A stretch of DNA of 55,843 bases, taken from NCBI GenBank assembly GCA_045594105.1, contig JAZNXY010000015.1, positions 1 to 55,843 on the forward strand, in the 5' to 3' direction. This document shows, one piece after another, positions 6,923 through 15,335 of this stretch. The DNA comes from URNF01 sp045594105 (GTDB lineage Bacteria > Bacillota > Clostridia > Oscillospirales > Acutalibacteraceae). The translations under genes and the position numbers were made by a program. Positions within the stretch are counted from its first letter, which is position 1. Each line of letters opens with the position of its first letter. A model generated the notes under the pieces. The model was not told the DNA's origin, made no database searches, and saw nothing but the letters and a program-made list of their open reading frames with translations.

Positions 6923-7098
6923 GCCGCCTGTGAGTCCACGCCCGATGTATCGACCACGAGGCGGCGGTGTCAGACAAAAATCATCTCGCTCTTCCGGCAT
7001 TGGCAGTTTGTTGGATGCGATCAGCGAATGGTTGTTGGGTTAATTTTGCCAAACGGTGCATATACTGTGTTGGCTCTAAAATAAAAGGAGTGTTGAAA

Positions 7099-7320
7099 AT
7101 GCCTGAATTAAAGTATGAAATCGTGAAAAACTGCGGTGTGTTGTCCGAGTCCTCTAAAGGTTGGACCAAAGAAGTAAACCTCATTAGCTGGAACGACCGC
7201 ACCCCCAAATACGATATCCGTGAATGGTCTCCCGATCACAGTAAAATGGGTAAAGGTGTAACCTTCTCTGCGGATGAAATCATCTTACTGCGCGATCTCT
7301 TGAACGAAATTGATCTGTAA
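7099..7320 (+). CDS. YdbC/PC4-like single-stranded-DNA-binding protein
   Basis: A 73-aa protein that matches the YdbC family, bacterial relatives of the eukaryotic coactivator PC4 (p15). The layout is a beta-rich N-terminal half (KEVNLISWNDRTPKYDIREW) followed by one helix (SADEIILLRDLLNEI). YdbC-type proteins bind single-stranded DNA and RNA as dimers. The start has AAAAGGAG 8 bases upstream. It lies 15 bases before uppP and is probably transcribed with it. Confidence 0.85.
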   Translation: MPELKYEIVKNCGVLSESSKGWTKEVNLISWNDRTPKYDIREWSPDHSKMGKGVTFSADEIILLRDLLNEIDL

Positions 7321-7334
7321 AGGATGAGATTCTC

Positions 7335-8165
7335 TTGTTATTTATCTTAATATTGCAAGCGATTCTGCAAGGTATTGTACAAGGCATCACCGAATGGCTG
7401 CCTATCAGCAGTACAGGACATATTCTGTTGCTGGATGCTGTGTGGCCGATGCAGGTAACACCTGCTTTCTTTGATGTGTTCAAGGTGGTTATCCAGCTTG
7501 GCTCGATTCTGGCGGTTGTGGTATTGTATTTCCATAAGCTCAATCCTTTTTCTCTTAAAAAATCCGAAGCAGAGAAGAAGAGTACCTGGAACTTGTGGGG
7601 CAAGGTGCTGGTGGCAAGTATCCCTGCGGCAATAGCGGGACTTCTGCTTGACGACATTATCGACGAGAAATTGTCGGTGCCGGTCGTGATTGCGGTTGCG
7701 CTGATTGTCTATGGTATTGGATTTATTGTCACTGCCACCCATAAGCCGCCTGTAAAGGTGAACACCTTGTCTGAACTTACCTACAAAAATGCTCTGGCTA
7801 TCGGTGCTTTTCAGATGCTGGCGCTGATTCCCGGTACATCCCGTTCGGGTTCTACCATACTGGGTGCTACACTGGTGGGTACATCCCGTACCATTGCGGC
7901 GGAATTTTCCTTCTTTATGGCGGTACCTGTTATGCTGGGTGCCAGTGCATTGAAAATCTTGAAATTTGTGATGGAGGGTTTTTCCTTTACCGCTGACGAG
8001 TGGATTGTACTCGCTGTGGCAACGGTGGTATCCTTCCTTGTATCGCTTTTCGTAATTCGTGCACTGATTCGCTTTGTGCAGAAACACGACTTCAAACCCT
8101 TTGGCTGGTACCGTATCGTGCTTGGTGCGGTGGTACTGCTTTGTTTCGCCTTTGGTTGGCTCTAA
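7335..8165 (+). CDS. uppP: undecaprenyl-diphosphatase UppP (BacA family)
   Basis: A 276-aa polytopic membrane enzyme with about eight helices. It removes a phosphate from undecaprenyl diphosphate so the carrier lipid can be reused for peptidoglycan; overproduction gives bacitracin resistance in other species. Both family signatures are present: QGITEWLPISSTGH near the N terminus and PGTSRSGSTI in the middle. It starts at TTG (7335), with an AGGATGAG site upstream. A strong terminator follows. Confidence 0.95.
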   Translation: MLFILILQAILQGIVQGITEWLPISSTGHILLLDAVWPMQVTPAFFDVFKVVIQLGSILAVVVLYFHKLNPFSLKKSEAEKKSTWNLWGKVLVASIPAAIAGLLLDDIIDEKLSVPVVIAVALIVYGIGFIVTATHKPPVKVNTLSELTYKNALAIGAFQMLALIPGTSRSGSTILGATLVGTSRTIAAEFSFFMAVPVMLGASALKILKFVMEGFSFTADEWIVLAVATVVSFLVSLFVIRALIRFVQKHDFKPFGWYRIVLGAVVLLCFAFGWL

Positions 8166-8172
8166 AATCAAT

Positions 8173-8203
8173 GCCCGATGCCATTTTCGCATCGGGCTTT
8201 TTT
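8173..8203 (+). terminator. terminator of uppP
   Basis: GCCCGATGC and GCATCGGGC pair around a 7-base loop, followed by six T. It lies between the uppP stop and the start of the lipoprotein gene 14 bases later. Confidence 0.85.
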
Positions 8204-8216
8204 AGGATGTGAAACG

Positions 8217-9527
8217 ATGAAAAGATGTGCTACTGTTTTGTTGGCAATAGTGCTGTTGACAGGATGTACGACAGTATCTCCCGACCTATCGGAAACACCT
8301 GTGACAACGGTGACACAAGCCACGACAACAACTACCGTCGCTACGACTGTGGTAACCACAACCGCTCCGATAACCACAAAAAAGCCGAGTGAACGAGAAC
8401 AACTGTTGTCGCTTCTGACCGACAGCCGTGTGGCGACCATTTATGAAACGAGCTACAAGAGCATTTTTGACCGTATCCGTGATAACGGTTTTATGAAAGA
8501 ATCGTTGACCGGCTTGTATCAGGGTGAATATGTGCGGTCGATCGGTGCGTTGGCTGTTTTGGCGGATAAGGTGGGGGAAACTGCGGCGGCGGGGAAAGTG
8601 CTCAGGTTTGTCACCGATGTGATGAAAAACAAGAATCTTTCCCATGTACCGTTTACCATTTCTGCTGACGGCAATACGGTGCGTACCGAAGACGAATTGG
8701 ACGGCAGGGCGCACTTCGTTTTGGGGTGGGCACTGTATGTGCAAAAGAGCGGAGACGCCGCTTATTTCAATGATACCTACGCTTTGATGAAACGTGAAGC
8801 AGACGCTTTTTGCAGCGATACGTACTTCTATGAAGATGTAGGATTGGTGCGTAATCGCCGTCTGACCCATACCCGTATCCATAACGGCAGTGATTATCAC
8901 GATGCATTTGATATTCTCACCAACAGCTTTACCGCCGCCGCACTCGAACAAATGATAGCGGTGGCAAAAGCGGCAAGTAAAGAGCAGGATACGATTTTGT
9001 GGCAGGAAACCCTTGCCAAACTGAAGAAAGGCATTGCTGAAAACCTGACCCGTTCAGCAGACGGCAAGACGGTGTATCTGGAACAACGGTATTATCAAAA
9101 CAGAACTGCCGAAAATGGCGTCAGTTGGGTGTGCTTTGCACCCTTTGTGACAGGGTACAGCGGTTTGGATACTTCTGTGTTACAAAACACCGCTGCGTAT
9201 GCACGTGATACTTTGTGGCAGACTACCACAAATGGCGGCTATCTTGCGGTAGAGAGTAGTGCCAACGGTACTGTGAAGAATTGGATTCTCGGCAAAAGCG
9301 TCGGTTGGGATCTGACAGCTGCCGCAAAAGAGGGGGATGTCGCACACATTTTGAGTGCGCTGCGGTTTTTAGAGGTGAATCACAGTGGCAATCTCTATAT
9401 GGAAAAAATGCAACCTGGCGGCAGCGGCTGGAAAACTATAGATGCCGGTAATGCCGAGCAGGTGATATGGTTTTTGTACGGTTTAGCCGCTGTACGTGAG
9501 TCGGTCGGTCTTTCTGCAAAACCATGA
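8217..9527 (+). CDS. Thr-rich lipoprotein, probable six-hairpin glycosidase-like protein
   Basis: A 436-aa lipoprotein. The signal peptide ends in a lipobox (LLTGC). Residues about 20-62 are a Thr/Val-rich linker. The rest is helical, with Trp/Tyr-rich loops (RAHFVLGWALYVQKSGD, YHDAFDILTNSFTAAALEQM, NGVSWVCFAPFVTGYSG), resembling the (alpha/alpha)6 barrel of six-hairpin glycoside hydrolases. I cannot name a family, and catalytic acids are not identifiable by eye, so glycosidase activity is an inference from fold resemblance. The ATG at 8217 is chosen because it begins the signal peptide, with AGGATG upstream. Confidence 0.65.
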   Translation: MKRCATVLLAIVLLTGCTTVSPDLSETPVTTVTQATTTTTVATTVVTTTAPITTKKPSEREQLLSLLTDSRVATIYETSYKSIFDRIRDNGFMKESLTGLYQGEYVRSIGALAVLADKVGETAAAGKVLRFVTDVMKNKNLSHVPFTISADGNTVRTEDELDGRAHFVLGWALYVQKSGDAAYFNDTYALMKREADAFCSDTYFYEDVGLVRNRRLTHTRIHNGSDYHDAFDILTNSFTAAALEQMIAVAKAASKEQDTILWQETLAKLKKGIAENLTRSADGKTVYLEQRYYQNRTAENGVSWVCFAPFVTGYSGLDTSVLQNTAAYARDTLWQTTTNGGYLAVESSANGTVKNWILGKSVGWDLTAAAKEGDVAHILSALRFLEVNHSGNLYMEKMQPGGSGWKTIDAGNAEQVIWFLYGLAAVRESVGLSAKP

Positions 9528-9530
9528 TAT

Positions 9531-9577
9531 AAACAGCACCTTTTTGCCCATACTACAAGGGTGGGGAGGTGCTGTTT
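9531..9577 (+). promoter_or_regulatory. hairpin that covers the next gene's ribosome site
   Basis: AAACAGCACC (9531-9540) is perfectly complementary to GGTGCTGTTT (9568-9577). The 3' arm contains the end of the GGGGAGGT ribosome site for the ATG at 9580. It may act as a weak terminator for the lipoprotein gene and may limit translation of the next gene. Confidence 0.5.
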
Positions 9578-9579
9578 TT

Positions 9580-10380
9580 ATGCTGAAAAGGGGTAAAGAG
9601 TGTGTCAAGGGACACCGTGCAGAGCTGATGATTATGCAGTTCTTTGTTGCGGTATGTTGGCTCATACCTATAGCTGCGGAATTGCTGCTGCGGCGTGTTT
9701 TGCCCGCCACGGTACGTTGGCAAAACGGGCTGTTGGTCGGAAGCTTTTTATTAAATCGATTGTTGTTAGCACCTGCCTATACCGGGTATTATGCTTGCTG
9801 TCGCCGATTGGCAGTTGTGCATAGCCCGACGGCTGTCACCTGTGAAATTGAAGATCTGCGTGAGGAATTAACAGCACCTACGTTGTTGTCCTGCTTCTTT
9901 CTGGATTACCGACATCCCTTGAAAAGCTTAAAATGGCAGCTGCGCTATGATGCGTTTCGCTTTGTCTTGTTTTCTGTCTTTTTATTTCCGGCGGTGCTGT
10001 TTATTGCGGTTGGTGCCAAGGAAGAGTCCGCTTTGCTGCAGGCGGTGTGCTGCGGTGGCAGTGCGCTATTCGCTTTGGTCGGTGCTTTTTGTGCCTTTTT
10101 AATTATGCTTCGCCTGCGTCCGTTGCTCTACCGCCGCCCGCAATATGGCTCTTTTTGGGGTCAAGTATACAAATCGCTGCAACTTTCCAGAGGGTATACA
10201 GCGGAGCTGCTGTATATGTATGTAAAGCGTTTCCCCGTTACTCCGACTTTTATGTTTCCGTTTTTTGGTTTGCGCGCGGCAATGCTTGTGGAGGAAGCGG
10301 TTTTGTTCACAATGCCGAAGAGAAAGACAAAAAAACGCAGACAACGGATATTTCATACAAGAGTTTTACGGGATGCTTGA
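9580..10380 (+). CDS. multi-pass membrane protein of unknown function
   Basis: A 266-aa protein with about five hydrophobic segments (residues about 17-37, 45-65, 125-150, 155-185, 225-245) and very basic ends (KRKTKKRRQR near the C terminus). I do not recognise the family. No enzyme motif is visible. The ATG at 9580 follows GGGGAGG, which is partly buried in a hairpin. It lies between the Thr-rich lipoprotein gene and another small membrane protein gene that has its own promoter. Confidence 0.65.
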   Translation: MLKRGKECVKGHRAELMIMQFFVAVCWLIPIAAELLLRRVLPATVRWQNGLLVGSFLLNRLLLAPAYTGYYACCRRLAVVHSPTAVTCEIEDLREELTAPTLLSCFFLDYRHPLKSLKWQLRYDAFRFVLFSVFLFPAVLFIAVGAKEESALLQAVCCGGSALFALVGAFCAFLIMLRLRPLLYRRPQYGSFWGQVYKSLQLSRGYTAELLYMYVKRFPVTPTFMFPFFGLRAAMLVEEAVLFTMPKRKTKKRRQRIFHTRVLRDA

Positions 10381-10405
10381 TTTTTATAACTATATGTTGT
10401 ATACT
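10377..10405 (+). promoter_or_regulatory. sigma-A promoter of the 175-aa membrane protein gene
   Basis: TTGATT (10377-10382, overlapping the previous stop codon), 17 bases, TATACT (10400-10405). Confidence 0.65.
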
Positions 10406-10437
10406 GTACGGGAAATGTGACTCCTACGGAGGTATGT

Positions 10438-10965
10438 ATGGCATTACGTAAAGAACGCCCCGAGGCGTTGGAATTGTATCGGAAAATGTTGGTGGCTGTT
10501 GCCGGTGTTGCTGCATTTGTGCCTGCTCTTTTAAATGTGGGCTCATTTGCGTTGCCGTTGTTGGCAGCGGCTTTGGTGTGTGTACCGGCATTGTGGTGGA
10601 AACACGTAGCGGCACGATTGGCTACGAGGGCATATTGTATTTTGCTCACGGCCGTAATCCCTGTTTTATGCGTGGTGGTGGCGTGTATGGGACATTTCCA
10701 TACCGAGTATTTTGCACTGCTTACCTTCGGTGCGGTTGTACTGCCTGCTGCGGCTGTAGCGGCAACCTATAATGCTAAAACAGACGTTGTGATTATGCGT
10801 GTGTTGTCTTTGTTAAATATGGTTTCTTGCGGTCTTACCATTGCATATGTTATTGAAACAAAATACTGGATGAAGAGTGTTTTGCTCGGTTCGGTGGCCC
10901 TTGTACTGTTTGTGCTTTCTATTATGATTTGCCCGCCCGAAGGTAAGAAACTAGAAGAAAAATAA
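10438..10965 (+). CDS. small multi-pass membrane protein of unknown function
   Basis: A 175-aa protein with about six hydrophobic helices in tight succession and a charged C terminus (PPEGKKLEEK). No family is recognised. The ATG at 10438 has GGAGG five bases upstream; a GTG seven codons earlier is the alternative. A promoter lies directly upstream and a strong terminator directly downstream, so it is a one-gene unit. Confidence 0.65.
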   Translation: MALRKERPEALELYRKMLVAVAGVAAFVPALLNVGSFALPLLAAALVCVPALWWKHVAARLATRAYCILLTAVIPVLCVVVACMGHFHTEYFALLTFGAVVLPAAAVAATYNAKTDVVIMRVLSLLNMVSCGLTIAYVIETKYWMKSVLLGSVALVLFVLSIMICPPEGKKLEEK

Positions 10966-10991
10966 AAAAACTGCCCGAAGGCAGTTTTTTT
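10964..10991. terminator. bidirectional terminator
   Basis: AAAAAACTGCC and GGCAGTTTTTT pair around CGAA, with A and T runs on both sides. It serves the membrane protein gene on the plus strand and the XRE gene ending at 11001 on the minus strand. Confidence 0.85.
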
Positions 10992-11000
10992 ATGTACATA

Positions 11001-11693
11001 TCAGTTGTTTTGTATGTGGCTTTCCGCATTGCGCAGAAGATTGAGTAAGGAGCTGGCAAACATCGGATATTGCCGTGCGATGTCATCCGGCAGGATGTTG
11101 GGCAGATCCTCTGCATTCACACCTTCTAAACCGTTGATGGTTTTGCCACGTGCCAATTCGCCGCTACGAGCGATACATTTACTGATTTCGCCGATTGCTG
11201 CAGACTGGAACAAATACTTGTCCACCGAGAACATGGCGGCTGGATTTTTGGGGTTAGCGGCATAAATCTGACGGAACAGTGCGTATACCGTCATAGTTAA
11301 TGCTTCAGAAACGTCTGCGGTCAGTGCCTTGTTATTGCAGGTCTGTAACATATCAAAAAGAATATGTAACGAATTGATAACCAGCTTCTTATTGAGAACA
11401 GGTAAAACACTGCCACGCATACGGCTGTCCTGAATAGCGGGGTCGTTGTCAGGGATGTCCTCTACTGCAATCATGGTACCGCTCTTGTCAGCGGTACGGC
11501 CGAGAAGGTAGTCGCAGGACACACCGTAATAATCCGCAGTACGCACGACAAAGTCGAGACCGCACTCACGGATACCTTTTTCATAATGTGAAAGCAGTGC
11601 CTGCGACACACCGAGGTCTGCGGCAGCTTTCTTTTGGCTGATTCCCTGTTCTTTACGCAAAAGCGTAATCATACGGGGAAAGGTGTTGTTCAT
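11001..11693 (-). CDS. XRE-family transcriptional regulator
   Basis: A 230-aa protein. Residues 1-65 are an XRE helix-turn-helix (LLRKEQGISQKKAAADLGVS, then ALLSHYEKGIRECGLDF and DYLLGR). The remaining 165 residues are helical with no known motif and probably sense a ligand or mediate oligomerisation. It is divergently transcribed from the histidine phosphatase gene. The intergenic region carries a promoter for this gene flanked by two direct copies of ACCGTCAA, suggesting autoregulation. Confidence 0.85.
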   Translation of the reverse strand: MNNTFPRMITLLRKEQGISQKKAAADLGVSQALLSHYEKGIRECGLDFVVRTADYYGVSCDYLLGRTADKSGTMIAVEDIPDNDPAIQDSRMRGSVLPVLNKKLVINSLHILFDMLQTCNNKALTADVSEALTMTVYALFRQIYAANPKNPAAMFSVDKYLFQSAAIGEISKCIARSGELARGKTINGLEGVNAEDLPNILPDDIARQYPMFASSLLNLLRNAESHIQNN

Positions 11694-11720
11694 ACGAATA
11701 CCTCTTTCAAAGTGATAAAA

Positions 11721-11784
11721 ACCGTCAAGTTTTACGGAGCGTTTAATTATTATATACCAAATGTTACAGTTTGTAAACCGTCAA
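11721..11784. promoter_or_regulatory. paired ACCGTCAA operator candidates
   Basis: Direct repeats AACCGTCAAGTT and AACCGTCAAATT (ACCGTCAA at 11721-11728 and 11777-11784), 56 bp apart, lie on both sides of the -10 region of the XRE promoter. The spacing is near five helical turns. They are probable binding sites for the XRE protein encoded alongside. Confidence 0.5.
11749..11777 (-). promoter_or_regulatory. sigma-A promoter of the XRE gene
   Basis: On the minus strand TTTACA, 17 bases, TATAAT (perfect -10). The -35 box abuts the right ACCGTCAA repeat. Confidence 0.7.
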
Positions 11785-11810
11785 ATTGCAACAATTAGGA
11801 GGAAATTTTG

Positions 11811-12425
11811 ATGAAAACTTACAAAATCCATCTAATTCGCCATGGAAAAACCGCTGCAAATACCGAGGGGAGATATATCGGACGAACTGACCTGCCGTTA
11901 TCACCCGAGGGGTTACGTGAACTGTTGGATATGAAAGAGACTATGGTATATCCCGGTGCAGCACGGTTCTATTCCGCACCGCTGTCCCGCTGTAAACAGA
12001 CTATGGAAGTGCTGTATCCCGGTGTGCCGGTAAAAACGGTGGAAGGTCTTACGGAGTGCGATTTCGGTGAATGGGAAAACAAAAGTATTGCACAGTTGAA
12101 AAATGATACGGCTTTTGCGGAATGGATGGAAGGTACGGCGGGGGAGATTCCCGGCGGTGAGTCCACCAAAGAGTTTGGCGAACGTGTTTGTGCCGCTTTT
12201 GAAGCGGTGGTGGAGGATTTACTGCGTTCGGGAGAGACCGAGGCGGTGGTGTGTACCCACGGCGGTGTCATTATGATGCTGATGATGACCTACGCCTTGC
12301 CGAAGTTGTCAATGGGGGATTGTGTTGTCAATCCCGGTAATGGTTTTACATTGCGTATTACCCCGACCCTGTGGATGCGTGAGCCGGTGGCGGAAGCACT
12401 GTGTATGATTCCTTGGGAAAAATAA
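11811..12425 (+). CDS. histidine-phosphatase (phosphoglycerate mutase-like) protein
   Basis: A 204-aa member of histidine phosphatase branch 1. The catalytic RHG motif is LIRHGKTAAN, with the partner His in VVCTHGGVI and the acidic residue in LTECDFGEWE. It resembles alpha-ribazole phosphatase CobC and GpmB-type phosphatases; the exact substrate cannot be told, and no other cobalamin gene is near. The ATG at 11811 is chosen, with AGGAGG 8 bases upstream. It is divergent from the XRE gene and so may be its target. Confidence 0.85.
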   Translation: MKTYKIHLIRHGKTAANTEGRYIGRTDLPLSPEGLRELLDMKETMVYPGAARFYSAPLSRCKQTMEVLYPGVPVKTVEGLTECDFGEWENKSIAQLKNDTAFAEWMEGTAGEIPGGESTKEFGERVCAAFEAVVEDLLRSGETEAVVCTHGGVIMMLMMTYALPKLSMGDCVVNPGNGFTLRITPTLWMREPVAEALCMIPWEK

Positions 12426-12428
12426 AAC

Positions 12429-12462
12429 AAAAAAGCTTGGGACAAAGTCCCAAGCTTTTTTT
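12429..12462. terminator. bidirectional terminator
   Basis: AAAAAAGCTTGGGAC and GTCCCAAGCTTTTTT form a 15-bp stem around AAA. It serves two convergent genes, and its end overlaps the stop codon of the minus-strand gene. Confidence 0.9.
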
Positions 12463-14116
12463 ATTCTTCAACATCTTGTGATTTTTCTGTAAGGGCAGTC
12501 AGCGCATCGGTAACCGTTTCGGTGGTAGTGGTGGTAGTTTCGGTGGTGGTCCCACCGGAAACTGTAGTTTGAGAAGTGTTGTCGGTGGTGATGACGGTGT
12601 CCTCGGTGTCGGTCGCCGAGGTTGAAGTGTCGGTTTTTTTTGCGGTGGTAGTTCCCGTGGTGCGTTTGGTGGTGGTATTATCACGGTGCAGGTATACCCA
12701 TTTACGCGGCATCAACACGGTTGCGTTACGGTAAACCCGGGTTTCCGCAGTGGTGTTTTCACCTTCACGTAATTTTCTGCAAGCAACCACCAAAACGGCA
12801 TCATCAAAACCGTATTCTTCCTCTGCCTGCGTTACCAGCAGTAACAAATCATCCTGTGGGCTGACGTCGATATCTGTTTTGAAGAGGGAACGCTTTTCGA
12901 TGTTTGTCATATAGTTTTTGAAGGCGGTATCGTCTTCAAAATACGTATTCGTATAATCAAAAGCATTGATTTCATGAGGATCCAGTACCATCACACCAAA
13001 TACAGCCCATTTACCTGCGGTATATAAGGTGCTCATATCCACGACGGTGTGTTGCTTGAAGAACTCGATTCTTCGGTAGGATGTGAGTTCTGAAAACATT
13101 TGTCCGTCTTTGGTGTTGTTTCCGTATACGATCAACACCTTGTTACGTGCAGTAGCGGACATTAAATTATTTTGTTTGTGAAAGTACGGTGCACCGTAGG
13201 TGGAATATTCCTGACGGAAGTTGTGGGTGGCGTAGTAATCACTGCCGGCGTTTTTCATAACGGGATAATTGATAGCGGTGCCGTCAATGCGCAGCCAACC
13301 GCCGATATCTGCGTTTTGCACGTACAATGAGTTGAAACGAGCAAGAATGTCCTTGTTTTCTGCGTGCTCTGTTTGTTCGTCTACGTACATAGTCTGCAAA
13401 TCACCGTAAAGTGATTTATTTCCCGAATGAGAGATAAGACGGAAAAATCCATATCCGCCTGCGGTCAGTAAGCATATAACGGCTAACCAGCAAATAGCTT
13501 TGATACCCCATTCTTTGACGGTGTCACCTTTCCAAGGCAGTAACATTGACAGAAAACGGCGACGTGGTTTTACAGGAGCAGACGGAATGACCGTCATCGG
13601 CTCAGCAGAAGCGGAAAGCGGTGTGCTTCCGGCATTCAGTGTGGGGTAGGCATCGGCGTATGCGACAATCATTTCCAATGCGGTATCGACTGCTTTTTGC
13701 CGAATACTCTCTCTGGAAAGGGAAGGGTCGGGTGCCAGTTCTTTTTGCCAGACACGTGTCTCATTAGCAAGAGCGATATGCACTCTGCCAACGGGCTTTC
13801 CTTCGGTTTCACTTGGCCCGGCAACGCCTGTAACAGAAACGCCGATTGTACTGTTTGCGAGACGACGAACACCGCTCGCCATAGCGGCGGCGGTTTCACT
13901 GCTCACGGTGCCGTGTTGTTCTAAAATATCGGACGGTACGCCCAAAATGCTGTGCTTTGTTTCTGCGGAATATGCACAAACGCCGCAACTAAATACGGCA
14001 GACGCTCCCGACACGGCGGTAATAGCCGCAGACAGCAGACCTGCCGTACAGGATTCTGCTGTTGCGACAGTCAGTTGCTTTTCTTTTAAAAGGGAAACGG
14101 CTTGTTTGGCGGTCAT
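12461..14116 (-). CDS. CinA-C domain fused to a membrane-anchored inactive class-B-like sortase
   Basis: A 551-aa fusion. Residues 1-155 are a CinA C-terminal (PncC, nicotinamide-nucleotide amidase) domain: TVATAESCTAGLLSAAIT, TKHSILGVP, VTGVAGPSETEGKPVG. Residues about 204-226 are one membrane helix. Residues about 250-455 match the class-B-like sortase domain encoded two genes upstream (shared REGENTT and IGGWL/IAGWL blocks). The catalytic His is Asn (YGNN, residue 333) and the catalytic Cys is Gln (VTQ, residue 430), so transpeptidation is not expected. Residues 478-540 are a Thr-rich tail. The topology puts the amidase inside and the sortase fold outside. It is the last gene of the iscS-sortase-thiI operon, and the ATG has GAGGTG upstream. 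Function is unknown beyond the domains. Confidence 0.85.
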   Translation of the reverse strand: MTAKQAVSLLKEKQLTVATAESCTAGLLSAAITAVSGASAVFSCGVCAYSAETKHSILGVPSDILEQHGTVSSETAAAMASGVRRLANSTIGVSVTGVAGPSETEGKPVGRVHIALANETRVWQKELAPDPSLSRESIRQKAVDTALEMIVAYADAYPTLNAGSTPLSASAEPMTVIPSAPVKPRRRFLSMLLPWKGDTVKEWGIKAICWLAVICLLTAGGYGFFRLISHSGNKSLYGDLQTMYVDEQTEHAENKDILARFNSLYVQNADIGGWLRIDGTAINYPVMKNAGSDYYATHNFRQEYSTYGAPYFHKQNNLMSATARNKVLIVYGNNTKDGQMFSELTSYRRIEFFKQHTVVDMSTLYTAGKWAVFGVMVLDPHEINAFDYTNTYFEDDTAFKNYMTNIEKRSLFKTDIDVSPQDDLLLLVTQAEEEYGFDDAVLVVACRKLREGENTTAETRVYRNATVLMPRKWVYLHRDNTTTKRTTGTTTAKKTDTSTSATDTEDTVITTDNTSQTTVSGGTTTETTTTTTETVTDALTALTEKSQDVEE

Positions 14117-14147
14117 GCTGTCACCTCTTTTCCGCCGAAATTGTGTT

Positions 14148-15323
14148 TTATAAGCGAATGGTGCGGATGCCGTCTATGGCTTCCTGCTCCAGTGCGTCAA
14201 TGTCCAGAACGCTTTCCGCCTGTTCCACGGCGGAGATTTTGGGACGTGTGCAGGGGTGCCGCGGTGTGAATACGGTACAGCAGTCTTCAAACGGCTGTAT
14301 AGAAATGTCAAAGGTATTGATTTTTCGGGAAATGCGGATGATTTCCTCTTTATCCATACCGATAACGGGACGGAATACAGGCAGGGATGCGACGGCATCG
14401 GTGCAGGCAAGTGCAGGAATCGTTTGACTTGCTACCTGACCGACACTTTCGCCCGTTACCAAAGCACCGCAGCCCATTTCTTTGGCAATGCGGCAGGAAA
14501 GACGCATCATAAAGCGGCGCATAATGAGGGTGAAGTATTCCTCGGGACAATTTTTCTGAATTTCTTCCTGAATCCGTGTGAACGGCACAATATGCAACGG
14601 GATATGCCCTGCGTAAAGGGATACCTGCTTTAATAGATCAATCACTTTTTGCTCGGCACGTTCACTGGTATACGGCGGTGAAGCAAAGTGAATGCCGACC
14701 AGCTCTATGCCACGTTTTGCCATCATATAGGCGGCAACCGGGGAATCAATACCGCCCGAAATCAAGATGCCGCATTTGCCGCCCGAGCCGACAGGCATAC
14801 CGCCTGCACCGGGCAACTGCGGTGCGTGTACGTATGCACCGAAATCACGTACCTCAACGTATACCGTAATGTCGGGGGTGTGTACATCAACTGTCAGATG
14901 CGGATAGGCATCTAAAATCCTGCCGCCGATTTCACGGCAGATTTCGGGAGAGGTGAGCGGGAATGCTTTGTCCGCACGTTTCGCCTCTACTTTGAAGGTG
15001 CAAGCGGCGGAAAGATCGTCTTCAAGATACCGAATAGCAGCATCACCGATAGCATCGATGTCCTTTTCAATAACACAAGCACGAGAAAAGGCGGCGATGC
15101 CAAAAACACGGGAAACCGCTTCTACAGCGGCATCCATATCTGCGTTATTGTCAGTAGGGGTGATGTATACTGTAGATTGTGCTTTGCGGATTTCGAAATG
15201 TCCGAGCCGTCTTAAGCGATATCTCAAATTCTTGACGAGAATGGCTTCAAAGGTGCCTCGATTCAGCCCTTTGAGTGCCAGTTCACCATTTTTAATTAAT
15301 AAAATTTCTTGTAAATCGTTCAT
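14148..15323 (-). CDS. thiI: tRNA 4-thiouridine synthase ThiI
   Basis: A 391-aa protein that transfers sulfur to U8 of tRNA and, in some bacteria, into thiamine thiazole. The N-terminal ferredoxin-like and THUMP domains (residues about 1-165) are followed by the PP-loop ATP pyrophosphatase (SGGIDSPVAAYMMAKRG). There is no C-terminal rhodanese domain, the usual Gram-positive form. That form needs a dedicated cysteine desulfurase, and one is encoded in this same operon, as in Bacillus nifZ-thiI. The operon order is odd, since a sortase gene lies between desulfurase and thiI. Confidence 0.95.
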   Translation of the reverse strand: MNDLQEILLIKNGELALKGLNRGTFEAILVKNLRYRLRRLGHFEIRKAQSTVYITPTDNNADMDAAVEAVSRVFGIAAFSRACVIEKDIDAIGDAAIRYLEDDLSAACTFKVEAKRADKAFPLTSPEICREIGGRILDAYPHLTVDVHTPDITVYVEVRDFGAYVHAPQLPGAGGMPVGSGGKCGILISGGIDSPVAAYMMAKRGIELVGIHFASPPYTSERAEQKVIDLLKQVSLYAGHIPLHIVPFTRIQEEIQKNCPEEYFTLIMRRFMMRLSCRIAKEMGCGALVTGESVGQVASQTIPALACTDAVASLPVFRPVIGMDKEEIIRISRKINTFDISIQPFEDCCTVFTPRHPCTRPKISAVEQAESVLDIDALEQEAIDGIRTIRL

Positions 15324-15335
15324 ATTTTTCCTCTG

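Noticed and set aside
7347..8192. 281-codon minus-strand frame opposite uppP
   Set aside because: A shadow frame of a clear UppP gene; no motif.
11811..12425. Assignment as cobalamin gene cobC
   Set aside because: The active-site motif fits the whole histidine phosphatase family and no other cobalamin gene is in the window.
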